Assembly (NCBI RefSeq): GCF_000754265.1 | Contig: NZ_CP008985.1 | Span: 695,426 to 759,425 of the forward strand | Reading direction: 5' to 3' | Length of the DNA: 64,000 nucleotides | Source of the DNA: Candidatus Palibaumannia cicadellinicola | GTDB taxonomy: Bacteria; Pseudomonadota; Gammaproteobacteria; Enterobacterales; Enterobacteriaceae | Shown: piece by piece, positions 55,960-64,000 of the stretch | Layout of the letters: every line of letters starts with the position of its first letter | Position numbering within the stretch: the first letter of the stretch is position 1 | The notes under the pieces: model-generated | Told to the model about the DNA's origin: nothing | Seen by the model: only the letters and a program-made list of their open reading frames with translations | The model's database searches: none | Position numbers and translations under genes: made by a program

Positions 55960-56556
55960 TTATTTACTCCAGCGCCAATAGCAAGAAGGAGTAATAATTT
56001 CTGGTAAAGAAATATCCCATTTTTTGATTGGTAGAGCTTCATTTTGATATTGACAATCATGCGCTAAACCTATAGGAAAAAAATATTGGTCTTGACGCCA
56101 ATTTTGCAAAGTACGATCATAAAAACCACCACCCATCCCTAATCGATGACCATAGATATCAAAAGCTACTAGTGGAACAAATAGAATATCTAATTGGTCT
56201 AACGATAATAAAGTTGTAATATCTAGTTGAGGTTCGTAAATATTAAAATTATTAATTACTAATGATGTAGTAGGAGTATATTGAAAAAATAGTAAATGCC
56301 CGGTAGTAAAAGGATGCGGTACCGGTAAATAAACTTGCTTACCTTTTTTCCATAAAATATCAATCAATGGATTGGTATTGATTTCGCCATCAAAAGAAAG
56401 GAAAAGCGCTAACTTATCCGCTTCTCTAATACGCGTCTCTTGTAAAGCACGAATAACAACCATATGAGCTGCTTTATTTTGCTGCTCGGTCGTTAAAGTA
56501 CGACGTTGTAAGCGAATATTTTTTCTAATAATTTGTCGCAGTAGATGTTTATCCAT
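55960..56556 (-). CDS. fau: 5-formyltetrahydrofolate cyclo-ligase
   Basis: This enzyme (YgfA) turns 5-formyltetrahydrofolate back into methenyltetrahydrofolate using ATP. The family signature FVPLVAFDIYGHRLGMGGGFYDRTL lies near residues 125-150, and QVYLPVPHPF and FSFDGEINTNPL are also typical. The 198 residues are close to the E. coli length. It lies 36 bases from zapA, in the same direction. In E. coli the 6S RNA gene ssrS lies between these two; there is no room for it here. Confidence 0.93.
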   Translation of the reverse strand: MDKHLLRQIIRKNIRLQRRTLTTEQQNKAAHMVVIRALQETRIREADKLALFLSFDGEINTNPLIDILWKKGKQVYLPVPHPFTTGHLLFFQYTPTTSLVINNFNIYEPQLDITTLLSLDQLDILFVPLVAFDIYGHRLGMGGGFYDRTLQNWRQDQYFFPIGLAHDCQYQNEALPIKKWDISLPEIITPSCYWRWSK

Positions 56557-56592
56557 ATCGATTACAAAACTACAGATAATAAATTAATTCTC

Positions 56593-56913
56593 TTAGGTAC
56601 TAGAACGTTTTTTCATATGTTCTTGCTTCATTAATGCTTGTTCAATAGTTTGTTGTAATAGTAGCATACGTTTTTCTATCTTAGTTTTATAATTACTTCT
56701 TTTAAGTTTTTCTTGCGTTAGTTCATGACAAACATTGAGTGCAGCTATAAAAACTAGTTGTTCAGTATTGGTAACTTTAGTTTTAACTTTGAGTTCTTGT
56801 AACCGTTTATTTAGATCTCCTGCTGCTTGATTTAGCGCTTCTTGTTGTTCTATAGGACAACTTACTCTTAAAGTACGGTTCAAAATATTGATTTCTACCG
56901 GTTGTGCGGACAT
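56593..56913 (-). CDS. zapA: Cell division protein ZapA
   Basis: ZapA cross-links FtsZ filaments at the division septum. The N-terminal globular domain ([19 protein letters not shown], then [19 protein letters not shown]) is followed by a conserved [21 protein letters not shown] and a C-terminal coiled coil ([20 protein letters not shown]). The 106 residues are close to the E. coli 109. It is divergent from ubiH, with pepP and ygfB lost from between. Confidence 0.93.
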   Translation of the reverse strand: MSAQPVEINILNRTLRVSCPIEQQEALNQAAGDLNKRLQELKVKTKVTNTEQLVFIAALNVCHELTQEKLKRSNYKTKIEKRMLLLQQTIEQALMKQEHMKKRSST

Positions 56914-57327
56914 TTGAGCTTCCTATATTTTGACCGTATAAAAGTTTACCTTTGTGACATTAATGGAAGTGTACTAAAACGGTCACTATAATCGATCTTA
57001 TTTAAAATAGCAGTGATAAATAAGTGATTTTTAGCAAAAGCTATTATTAAGATAAAACATAGACTCACTTGATATAAAGAAAATCTTTTATTTAAATTTT
57101 AAATTTATATTTCTTTTAACTGAGATAAACAAAAATTAGTTTTGGTAAAAGACTAAATGATATAATAGGTAATAATATCTATTTATTTAATAATAAATAG
57201 ATACTGCTATCGTATTCGTACTTATCAAAAGTTATTGACATAATCTTTGTACATAAACGATCAAGTAGAATGACATTCTATACTAGTAAAAAAAATTTTT
57301 GCTACGTTAACATTGACGGTGCGCTAA
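56914..57327. other. zapA-ubiH divergent spacer, AT-rich, no gene
   Basis: This 414-base stretch replaces ygfB and pepP of the E. coli order zapA | ygfB-pepP-ubiH-ubiI. I looked for their motifs in the plus frames and found no convincing match; the sequence is so AT-rich that any remnant has faded. It must hold the zapA and ubiH promoters; TTGACA at 57235-57240 is a possible -35 but has no good -10 at 16-18 bases. Confidence 0.5.
57176..57203. repeat. Perfect 12-bp AT inverted repeat
   Basis: TATCTATTTATT (57176-57187) and AATAAATAGATA (57192-57203) are exact inverted copies around TAAT. It lies between two divergent promoters, where a terminator would not be expected. It could be a protein-binding site, a cruciform or chance in AT-rich DNA. 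Confidence 0.6.
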
Positions 57328-58497
57328 ATGATGACAGTTAATATTATTGGTGGTGGGATGACCGGTGCAACGCTTGCACTAGCACTTTCTAAATTAACTC
57401 AAAGACGTATTCTTATTAATTTAGTAGAAGCGATTATACCAGATCAATGTATTCATCATAGCTTAGGTGCACGTTCGATAGCTATTGCGCATGGTACTAT
57501 TTGTGAATTAAAGTCCATCGGAATTTGGTCAGCACTAGCCTCTTGTGCAACCGCTATCACCTACGTAGAAGTAAGCAATAGTAGTTATTTTGGTAAAATC
57601 GGTATTGCTGCAGAAAACTATCATTTGCCTGCATTAGGCTATGTTATACAGCTATCGGATGCTAGACAAATACTATTTAACTTATTACGCGAGGAACCTG
57701 GAATAAGGTTATACTCTCCAGCTATCTTACAGCATATCAATCGTAATGATACTCATAGTATAGTAACACTTGATACAGGTCAGCAACTTAGTGCCGAACT
57801 AATGGTTGCAGCAGACGGAACATCTTCTCAGCTAGCTATTCTATGTGGTATCCGTTGGAGAAAGAAAGATTATCAGCAAATAGCCGTGATAGCAGATATT
57901 AGAACTATGTTACACCATAGAGGCTATGCTTTTGAACGCTTTACTCTTCAAGGATCCTTGGCGCTCTTACCTATGCCAGAGGGACAAAGCTCGCTCATAT
58001 GGTGCCTACCTGCAATAAATCAACAAGAAATATCTAGTTGGAATGATAAACAATTTTGTCGAATATTACAGAAACAATTTGGATGGCGTTTAGGACGTAT
58101 AATTAGTGTCGGAGAACGCCAGTACTACCATCTACAGCTACGTATCGCCGAACGGCATATTGCTCATAGATTAGCACTTATAGGAAATGCAGCGCAAACC
58201 TTACATCCAATTACGGGTCAAGGCTTTAACCTTGGTTTACGAGATGTTATGACATTAGCAGAAATTTTAGTACATGCAGTAGTGCAAGGCGATGATATCG
58301 GTGATTATACAGTATTAGCACGCTATCAGCAGCGTCGTCTGCAAGATCAAACTAAGACCGTTAGTATGACTGATATGTTCGCGAACTACCATACACTACC
58401 AGTAATAGTACGTAACCTAGGATTACTAACTATTGCTCATATTCCATTACTTCGTGATATAATAGTACGACAAATACTAGGATGGGTAGCTCGTTAG
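57328..58497 (+). CDS. ubiH: 2-octaprenyl-6-methoxyphenol hydroxylase UbiH
   Basis: UbiH is a flavin monooxygenase that hydroxylates the ubiquinone ring. The dinucleotide motif is NIIGGGMTGATLALAL at the N-terminus, the DG motif is ELMVAADGTSSQL (about residue 155), and the second FAD motif is LALIGNAAQTLHPITGQGFNLGLRDV (about 280). The 389 residues are near the E. coli 392. Two ATGs in a row make the start one codon uncertain. ubiI follows after 19 bases, as in E. coli. Confidence 0.95.
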   Translation: MMTVNIIGGGMTGATLALALSKLTQRRILINLVEAIIPDQCIHHSLGARSIAIAHGTICELKSIGIWSALASCATAITYVEVSNSSYFGKIGIAAENYHLPALGYVIQLSDARQILFNLLREEPGIRLYSPAILQHINRNDTHSIVTLDTGQQLSAELMVAADGTSSQLAILCGIRWRKKDYQQIAVIADIRTMLHHRGYAFERFTLQGSLALLPMPEGQSSLIWCLPAINQQEISSWNDKQFCRILQKQFGWRLGRIISVGERQYYHLQLRIAERHIAHRLALIGNAAQTLHPITGQGFNLGLRDVMTLAEILVHAVVQGDDIGDYTVLARYQQRRLQDQTKTVSMTDMFANYHTLPVIVRNLGLLTIAHIPLLRDIIVRQILGWVAR

Positions 58498-58516
58498 CTG
58501 TCAAATAGAGTTTGTT

Positions 58517-59740
58517 ATGGATATACAAAAATTTGATATTGTTATTAATGGTGGCGGCATAGTAGGTTTAGCACTAGCATGTGGTTTACAACAAAATAAT
58601 TTGCAAATTGCAGTAATTGAGGACCAAACATTACAATCTCTATTATCAGTTCATAATAGCACTCTTAGAGTATCTGCCATCAATGCAGCTAGTAGACGTT
58701 TACTACAATATTTACAGGTATGGAATGAAATTACTACGCAAGGTGCTAATCCTTATCGAAAAATAGAAGTATGGAATCAAAGTAGCTATGTCAAAATATC
58801 ATTTGATAGTTGTCAGTTAGGGTACCAACAGCTAGGACATATTATCGAAAATACAGTAATTCAAAAAGCACTTTTACATCGTATAAGCCAACTTAGTAAT
58901 GTCACATTATTCACTTCAATATCATTAAAAAATATCACATGGTACGAGCATGAAGTATTAATGACTCTTAATGATGATCGCAGACTAACAGCCAGGTTAG
59001 TTGTTGCGGCAGATGGTGCGAACTCTTGGTTACGAGAGTATGTCAATATACCGATAACATTTTGGGATTATCAACACTATGCTCTAGTAGCTACTGTTCG
59101 TACCGAACGGCCGCATGAAAATATAGCTCGTCAAGCATTCCATCATAATGGAATTTTAGCATTTTTGCCTCTCATAGATCCGTATCTAAATTCTATAGTT
59201 TGGTCTCTACATTCAGATTTAGCACAACAGCTTTTAGTTCAATCTGACGCAAATTTTAATATTGCTTTAGCAAAAAATTTAAATTTAGCGCTGGGTTTAT
59301 GTCAATTACAGGGTAAATGCCACAAATTTGCTATTAGCATTCGTTATGCACGCTCTTTTGCTGCTCATCGCCTAGTACTTGTTGGTGATGCAGCCCATAC
59401 TATTCATCCACTAGCGGGGCAAGGTGTAAATCTTGGCTTAATGGATGTAGCTGAACTAATAAGTCAAATTCAGCAGTTAAATAAAACTGATAAAGATATC
59501 GGCAATTATTCCTATTGGAGGCATTACGAACGTAACCGTAAGTACAGTGCAGCGCAGATGTTAACGGGTATCGAGTGTTTTCGTCAGCTCTTCTGCGGTA
59601 ATCATTTGTCAATAAAATTACTACGTGGTATAGGTTTACGGTTGGTAGATAGAATACCAGGTATTAAGCAGATTTTTCTTAATAAGGCAATAGGTTTAAA
59701 CGATATGCCGGCCTGGTTATCAATGATAGATTATGATTAA
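58517..59740 (+). CDS. ubiI: 2-octaprenylphenol hydroxylase UbiI
   Basis: UbiI (VisC) is the C5 hydroxylase of ubiquinone synthesis and a close paralogue of UbiH. It has INGGGIVGLALACGLQ near the N-terminus, RLVVAADGANSWLREY (about residue 160) and VLVGDAAHTIHPLAGQGVNLGLMDVAELI (about 290). The 407 residues resemble the E. coli 400. Together with ubiH, ubiK and ispB it shows that aerobic ubiquinone synthesis is maintained. Confidence 0.95.
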   Translation: MDIQKFDIVINGGGIVGLALACGLQQNNLQIAVIEDQTLQSLLSVHNSTLRVSAINAASRRLLQYLQVWNEITTQGANPYRKIEVWNQSSYVKISFDSCQLGYQQLGHIIENTVIQKALLHRISQLSNVTLFTSISLKNITWYEHEVLMTLNDDRRLTARLVVAADGANSWLREYVNIPITFWDYQHYALVATVRTERPHENIARQAFHHNGILAFLPLIDPYLNSIVWSLHSDLAQQLLVQSDANFNIALAKNLNLALGLCQLQGKCHKFAISIRYARSFAAHRLVLVGDAAHTIHPLAGQGVNLGLMDVAELISQIQQLNKTDKDIGNYSYWRHYERNRKYSAAQMLTGIECFRQLFCGNHLSIKLLRGIGLRLVDRIPGIKQIFLNKAIGLNDMPAWLSMIDYD

Positions 59741-59786
59741 AACTATGTTCATATGAGTTTTTTATAATTCATAACTATTTATAACT

Positions 59787-60590
59787 TTACCACCATTGAT
59801 AAAAATGATGGACCGGTCCTATCCCTTGTCCTACATGTAATTGATCAGCATGTAACAATGCTTCTTGTAGCCATGCTTTAGCTACATTTAATGTCTGCGG
59901 CCAATCTTGATAACGTGGACGAAGTGCTGCCAATGCGGCAGATAATGTGCAACCAGTACCATGAGTATTCTTAGTTTCTACACGTGGACAAGTAAAACGT
60001 AGCTCTTCCTCAGATGTGATTAACCAATCAGGACACTCTATTCCCATTAAATGTCCTCCTTTCATTACTACTGCTTTACTGCCTAATGTTAGTAATTGTC
60101 TGCCCTGCTGACACATTTCATTTTCATCTTGAGCAAGCGGGCAGCCTAATAATACGGCTGCTTCAGGTAGATTAGGCGTGATAATAGACACTAATGGTAA
60201 CAGTTCATCTCGTATACTACGCACTCCATCCTCATCTAGTAGTTTATCACCACTTTTTGCAACCATAACGGTATCTAAAACTAACCAGGGGATAGAATAT
60301 TGTTTAAGTTGAGCAGCAACCACTCGAACAATATCTGCCTGGCATAATAAACCAATCTTAGCACTATCGATTTGTACGTCACTCAGTACAGAATAAAGTT
60401 GCTTTGTAACAAATTCTGGACTAATCGGATAAAGTGCTTGCACACCATAGGTATTTTGTGCAACTAATGATGTAATTACTGAAGTACCATAAGTACCTAG
60501 TGCTGAAAAGGTTTTTAAATCAGCCTGAATACCTGCTCCACCGCTTGGATCACTCCCAGCAATACTTAAAATATTATTTATCTGTTTCAT
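59787..60590 (-). CDS. thiD: Hydroxymethylpyrimidine (phosphate) kinase ThiD
   Basis: ThiD phosphorylates hydroxymethylpyrimidine twice, giving the pyrimidine half of thiamine. SIAGSDPSGGAGIQADLKTFSALG begins the protein, KIGLLCQADIV and TPNLPEAAVLLG follow, and the ATP and active-site loop is NTHGTGCTLSAALAA. The 267 residues match E. coli (266). It stands alone here, converging on ubiI, whereas E. coli has it next to thiM. No TPP riboswitch is visible upstream. thiL is at 3.5-4.5 kb. Confidence 0.96.
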   Translation of the reverse strand: MKQINNILSIAGSDPSGGAGIQADLKTFSALGTYGTSVITSLVAQNTYGVQALYPISPEFVTKQLYSVLSDVQIDSAKIGLLCQADIVRVVAAQLKQYSIPWLVLDTVMVAKSGDKLLDEDGVRSIRDELLPLVSIITPNLPEAAVLLGCPLAQDENEMCQQGRQLLTLGSKAVVMKGGHLMGIECPDWLITSEEELRFTCPRVETKNTHGTGCTLSAALAALRPRYQDWPQTLNVAKAWLQEALLHADQLHVGQGIGPVHHFYQWW

Positions 60591-60757
60591 AATAAATGCT
60601 TTGCATACTTATTATTAATAATACTTTTAGATACATATAAATTAAATAAAAAAGTATTGTTTATTAGTACAAAACTAGTACACAAAAACTTAAATACTAT
60701 TTTCTATATAATACTATATGCTATATGTAGAAGTAAAAATTAAAAATAATAATTTTA

Positions 60758-62341
60758 TTACTCCCATTCAATAGTAGCAGGTGGCTTACCTGAAATATCA
60801 TAGACTACACGGGAAATACCATCTATTTCATTTATAATACGGTTAGAAACACTTTCTAGTAATTCGTAAGGTAGATGCGCCCATTGTGCCGTCATAAAGT
60901 CAATAGTTTCTACTGCACGAAGCGAAATTACTGGTTGGTATTTGCGGCTGTCACCCATAATACCAACTGAAGAGATAGGAATAAAAACTGCAAAAGCCTG
61001 ACTAACTTTATAATAAAGATTAGCTTTGTGTAATTCTTCTATAAATATTAGATCTGCTCTACGTAGTAGATCACAATATTCTTTTTTAACTTCTCCTAAG
61101 ACTCGAACACCTAACCCCGGTCCAGGAAAAGGATGACGGTAAAGTATATCATACGGTAGCCCTAGTTCTAAACCTATTTTACGTACTTCATCTTTAAATA
61201 GTTCTTTTAGCGGTTCTATTAATCTCATTTTTAACTTTTTAGGTAAACCACCGACATTATGATGGGACTTAATCATATGAGCCTTACTGGTTGTAGATAC
61301 TGCAGATTCTATGATATCTGGGTATATAGTGCCTTGTGCTAACCATTGAATATCACTTTTTAAACGTTGTGCCTGCTCTTCGAAAATTTTTATAAAGACT
61401 CTTCCTATAATTTTTCTTTTAACTTCTGGATCCTTAATTCCTGCTAGTGCGCTCAAAAAACGATTTTCAGACGGTACATAAACAATGTTAAGACCAAAGT
61501 GATTCCTAAACATTTCTAGTACTTGATTTGCTTCATCAAAACGCAATAAACCATTATCAACAAAAACGCAGGTTAGATGATCTCCTATGGCATAATGCAG
61601 CAACATAGCTGTTACAGATGAATCTACCCCGCCTGACAGTCCTAAGATCACTCGTTCGTCACCTACTTGCTCTCGAATACGAGCTATCGCGTTAATTTTT
61701 ATCTGTGTTGGTGTCCACAATGCTTGACAACAGCAAATATCTAGTACAAATCGTTTGATTATATGTTGTCCCTGCTTCGTATGAGTCACTTCAGGATGAA
61801 ATTGTACGCCATAAAAACGTTTTATTTCGTTAGCAACAATAGCAAATTTACAAGTTTTGGTACTAGCAACAGTGATAAAATCATGGGGAATAGATGTAAC
61901 ATTATCGTTATGACTCATCCATACATCTAATAGTGGTTGACCATTACTACTAATATCATCCTGAATATTTTGTACCAACGGGCTATTAGTAATCACAGCT
62001 ACCTGAGCATAACCAAATTCACGTAGGTTAGTTGTTTTATTGACCTGTCCTCCAAGCTGTACCGTTATTATTTGCATACCATAGCAAATACCTAGTACTG
62101 GTACACCAGCCTGAAAAATATACTCAGAAGCACGTGGACTATTAGACTTTATAGTACTTTCCGGACCACCAGAAAGGATAATACCATGAGGAGCAAAATC
62201 ACGGATTTGCATTTCAGTTATATCCCAAGCTCTGAGTTCACAATACACACCTAGCTCGCGTACTCGTCGGACTAATAACTGAGAATATTGAGAACCAAAA
62301 TTCAAAATCAAAATTCTGGATGTATAGATATTTCCTGTCAT
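60758..62341 (-). CDS. guaA: GMP synthase (glutamine-hydrolysing)
   Basis: GuaA aminates XMP to GMP. The N-terminal glutaminase domain has [17 protein letters not shown] with the nucleophile Cys near residue 84 and the His/Glu pair in [11 protein letters not shown]. The ATP-pyrophosphatase domain has [17 protein letters not shown] (P-loop, about residue 234). The dimerisation domain carries [14 protein letters not shown] and ends in PPATIEWE. The 527 residues match E. coli. It lies 21 bases after guaB, as the second gene of a guaBA operon. Confidence 0.98.
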   Translation of the reverse strand: MTGNIYTSRILILNFGSQYSQLLVRRVRELGVYCELRAWDITEMQIRDFAPHGIILSGGPESTIKSNSPRASEYIFQAGVPVLGICYGMQIITVQLGGQVNKTTNLREFGYAQVAVITNSPLVQNIQDDISSNGQPLLDVWMSHNDNVTSIPHDFITVASTKTCKFAIVANEIKRFYGVQFHPEVTHTKQGQHIIKRFVLDICCCQALWTPTQIKINAIARIREQVGDERVILGLSGGVDSSVTAMLLHYAIGDHLTCVFVDNGLLRFDEANQVLEMFRNHFGLNIVYVPSENRFLSALAGIKDPEVKRKIIGRVFIKIFEEQAQRLKSDIQWLAQGTIYPDIIESAVSTTSKAHMIKSHHNVGGLPKKLKMRLIEPLKELFKDEVRKIGLELGLPYDILYRHPFPGPGLGVRVLGEVKKEYCDLLRRADLIFIEELHKANLYYKVSQAFAVFIPISSVGIMGDSRKYQPVISLRAVETIDFMTAQWAHLPYELLESVSNRIINEIDGISRVVYDISGKPPATIEWE

Positions 62342-62362
62342 GATACAATCATTATTATAATT

Positions 62363-63814
62363 TCAGCCCATGCGGTAATTTGGAGGTTCTTTGGTGATGT
62401 CTACATCATGGACATGACTTTCCTTAATCCCAGCACCGCTGATACGGACAAATTCTGCCTTAGTACGTAAATCTTCAATAGTCGCACAACCTGTTAGCCC
62501 CATACAGGAACGTAAGCCTCCCATTTGCTGATGAACAATCTCTGTTAACCGTCCTTTATATGCCACACGTCCTTCGATACCTTCTGGTACTAATTTATCG
62601 TTAGAGTTTTGGAAATAGCGATAAGAAGCACCTTGAGACATCGCTCCTACTGAACCCATACCTCGGTAAGATTTAAATGATCGGCCCTGGTAAAGTTCAA
62701 TATCTCCTGGTGATTCTTCTGTACCAGCTAGCAACGAACCAACCATAACGCAAGTAGCACCTGCTGCAATAGCTTTGGCAATATCGCCGGAAAAACGGAT
62801 ACCACCGTCTGCAATGACCGGTATATGAGTACCTTCTAAGGCTTCTACAACATCAGCGATAGCTGTTATTTGTGGTACACCTACTCCGGTTATAATGCGA
62901 GTTGTACAGATTGAGCCAGGACCTATGCCAACTTTGACAGCACTCACTCCTGCTTCTATTAGTGCTAACGCACCAGCACCTGTGGCAACATTACCACCAA
63001 TAATTTCTAATTCTGGATATTCTACGCGTATTTTGCGTATACCTTGTAGTACTCCTTCTGAATGACCGTGTGAGGAGTCAACAAGTAAAACGTCAACACC
63101 TACAGCAACTAAAGCTTCTACACGGTTTTTATCACTAGCACCTACTGCTGCACCAACATGTAGACGCCCATGCTTATCTTTACAAGCATTAGGTTTTCTT
63201 TCTGCTTTCTGAAAGTCTTTTACGGTAATCATACCTAATAAGTTAAATTGGCTGTCAACTACTAATGCTTTTTCCACTCGTTTTTCATGCATTTTCATTA
63301 ATACTACTTCGCGTAACTCGCCTTCTTTAACCGTGACTAATCGTTCTCTCGGAGTCATTACAGCAGCTACAGGTACGTGTAGATCGGTCATAAAACGTAC
63401 ATCACGATCTGTGATAATACCCATTAGTTCCTTATCTTCAGTTACTACTGGGTAGCCAGCAAAACCATTTTGAGCAGTAAGTGCTTTGACTTCTAATAGT
63501 GTCGTATAGGGAGTTACGCATTGTGGGTTGATCACAACACCACTTTCATAACGTTTTACACGTTTTACTTCTTCTGCTTGACACTCGATCGACATATTTT
63601 TATGAATAAAACCTATACCACCTTCTTGCGCTAAAGCGATGGCTAATCGAGATTCAGTAACGGTATCCATAGCTGCGGATAGCATCGGAATATTAAGGTT
63701 GATTTTGGGAGTTAATTGCGTACGAAGATCGACTGTTTTTGGTAGTACCGCAGAATAAGCAGGAAGGAGCATAACATCATCGAAGGTCAGTGCTTCTTTA
63801 GCAATACGTAGCAT
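62363..63814 (-). CDS. guaB: Inosine-5'-monophosphate dehydrogenase
   Basis: GuaB oxidises IMP to XMP, the committed step to GMP. The TIM barrel opens with [15 protein letters not shown]. Two CBS domains sit between about residues 92 and 200 ([25 protein letters not shown]). The catalytic loop is [15 protein letters not shown] with the active Cys, then [21 protein letters not shown] and the flap [10 protein letters not shown]. The 483 residues are close to the E. coli 488. It is the first gene of guaBA. Confidence 0.98.
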   Translation of the reverse strand: MLRIAKEALTFDDVMLLPAYSAVLPKTVDLRTQLTPKINLNIPMLSAAMDTVTESRLAIALAQEGGIGFIHKNMSIECQAEEVKRVKRYESGVVINPQCVTPYTTLLEVKALTAQNGFAGYPVVTEDKELMGIITDRDVRFMTDLHVPVAAVMTPRERLVTVKEGELREVVLMKMHEKRVEKALVVDSQFNLLGMITVKDFQKAERKPNACKDKHGRLHVGAAVGASDKNRVEALVAVGVDVLLVDSSHGHSEGVLQGIRKIRVEYPELEIIGGNVATGAGALALIEAGVSAVKVGIGPGSICTTRIITGVGVPQITAIADVVEALEGTHIPVIADGGIRFSGDIAKAIAAGATCVMVGSLLAGTEESPGDIELYQGRSFKSYRGMGSVGAMSQGASYRYFQNSNDKLVPEGIEGRVAYKGRLTEIVHQQMGGLRSCMGLTGCATIEDLRTKAEFVRISGAGIKESHVHDVDITKEPPNYRMG

Positions 63815-63863
63815 AGCAATATCTCACTAAAGTAGATGTTAAATGATAACATATTGCCATGGC

Positions 63864-63869
63864 ATTATA
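63864..63869 (-). promoter_or_regulatory. Candidate guaB promoter -10 element
   Basis: A perfect TATAAT on the minus strand lies 50 bases before the guaB ATG. No good -35 lies at 16-18 bases, and no PurR operator is recognisable in 63815-64000. The remainder of this end stretch shows no gene. Confidence 0.3.
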
Positions 63870-64000
63870 CAGAATGTTATCTATTGCCTCCAGCACTGTT
63901 TAATAAATTATTTGTCAATGAATATTAGCTATTTTTTGAATGTTTCATTTATACCTAAGTATATAATATAAAGTTTATTTGTATTCACCAAATAGCGTAC

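Overview
The window is a gene-dense, AT-leaning piece of a reduced gammaproteobacterial chromosome. Nearly every gene is a full-length orthologue of an Escherichia coli gene, in blocks that keep E. coli order and orientation. The neighbours missing from each block have been cut out or survive as fragments. I see no phage, insertion sequence, CRISPR array, toxin-antitoxin pair or foreign island. This pattern fits a vertically inherited insect endosymbiont of the Enterobacterales. The retained set covers riboflavin, folate, thiamine and NAD genes, ubiquinone hydroxylases, peptidoglycan enzymes and an outer-membrane TamA/TamB pair, while the biosynthetic gene argG is lost from its usual site. That set resembles Candidatus Baumannia cicadellinicola, the vitamin-providing sharpshooter symbiont. 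The assignment is inference from gene content and was not tested by any search.

Layout: 1-5.0 kb is secF (cut by the window edge), nrdR, ribD, ribH, nusB, thiL, pgpA. 5.1-10.5 kb is tamA-tamB facing ppa. 10.6-17.2 kb holds tRNA-Pro, proS, tRNA-Leu(CAA), nadK, grpE with a heat-shock promoter, ung, nadB and tRNA-Ile(CAU). 17.2-25.0 kb is the rpoD-dnaG-rpsU operon running away from tsaD-folB-uppP, then cca. 25.2-30.4 kb holds ubiK, ribB, cpdA, plsC, radA, holD. 30.4-51.2 kb is one long block equivalent to the E. coli deaD-to-rplU region: deaD, pnp, rpsO, truB, rbfA, infB, nusA, tRNA-fMet, tRNA-Leu(GAG), secG, glmM, folP, ftsH, rlmE, greA, dacB, obgE, rpmA, rplU. Remnants of nlpI, rimP and yhbY lie in its gaps. 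51.4-64 kb is more AT-rich by eye: ispB, pgk, fbaA, rpiA, fau, zapA, ubiH, ubiI, thiD, guaA, guaB.

Together the genes support transcription, translation and ribosome assembly (rpoD, nusA, nusB, infB, rbfA, rpsO, rpsU, rplU, rpmA, five tRNAs), RNA turnover (pnp, deaD), glycolysis and the pentose phosphate pathway (pgk, fbaA, rpiA), aerobic quinone synthesis (ispB, ubiH, ubiI, ubiK), cell wall (glmM, uppP, dacB, zapA) and B-vitamin or cofactor supply (ribB, ribD, ribH, folB, folP, fau, thiD, thiL, nadB, nadK).

I did not find an undescribed system. The most informative signals are three pseudogene fossils in spaces that look like plain intergenic DNA, two tRNA genes that have lost their encoded CCA end, a preserved sigma-32 promoter, a TamB shortened mainly in its middle, and an unusual abundance of CTAG and of the leucine codon CTA.
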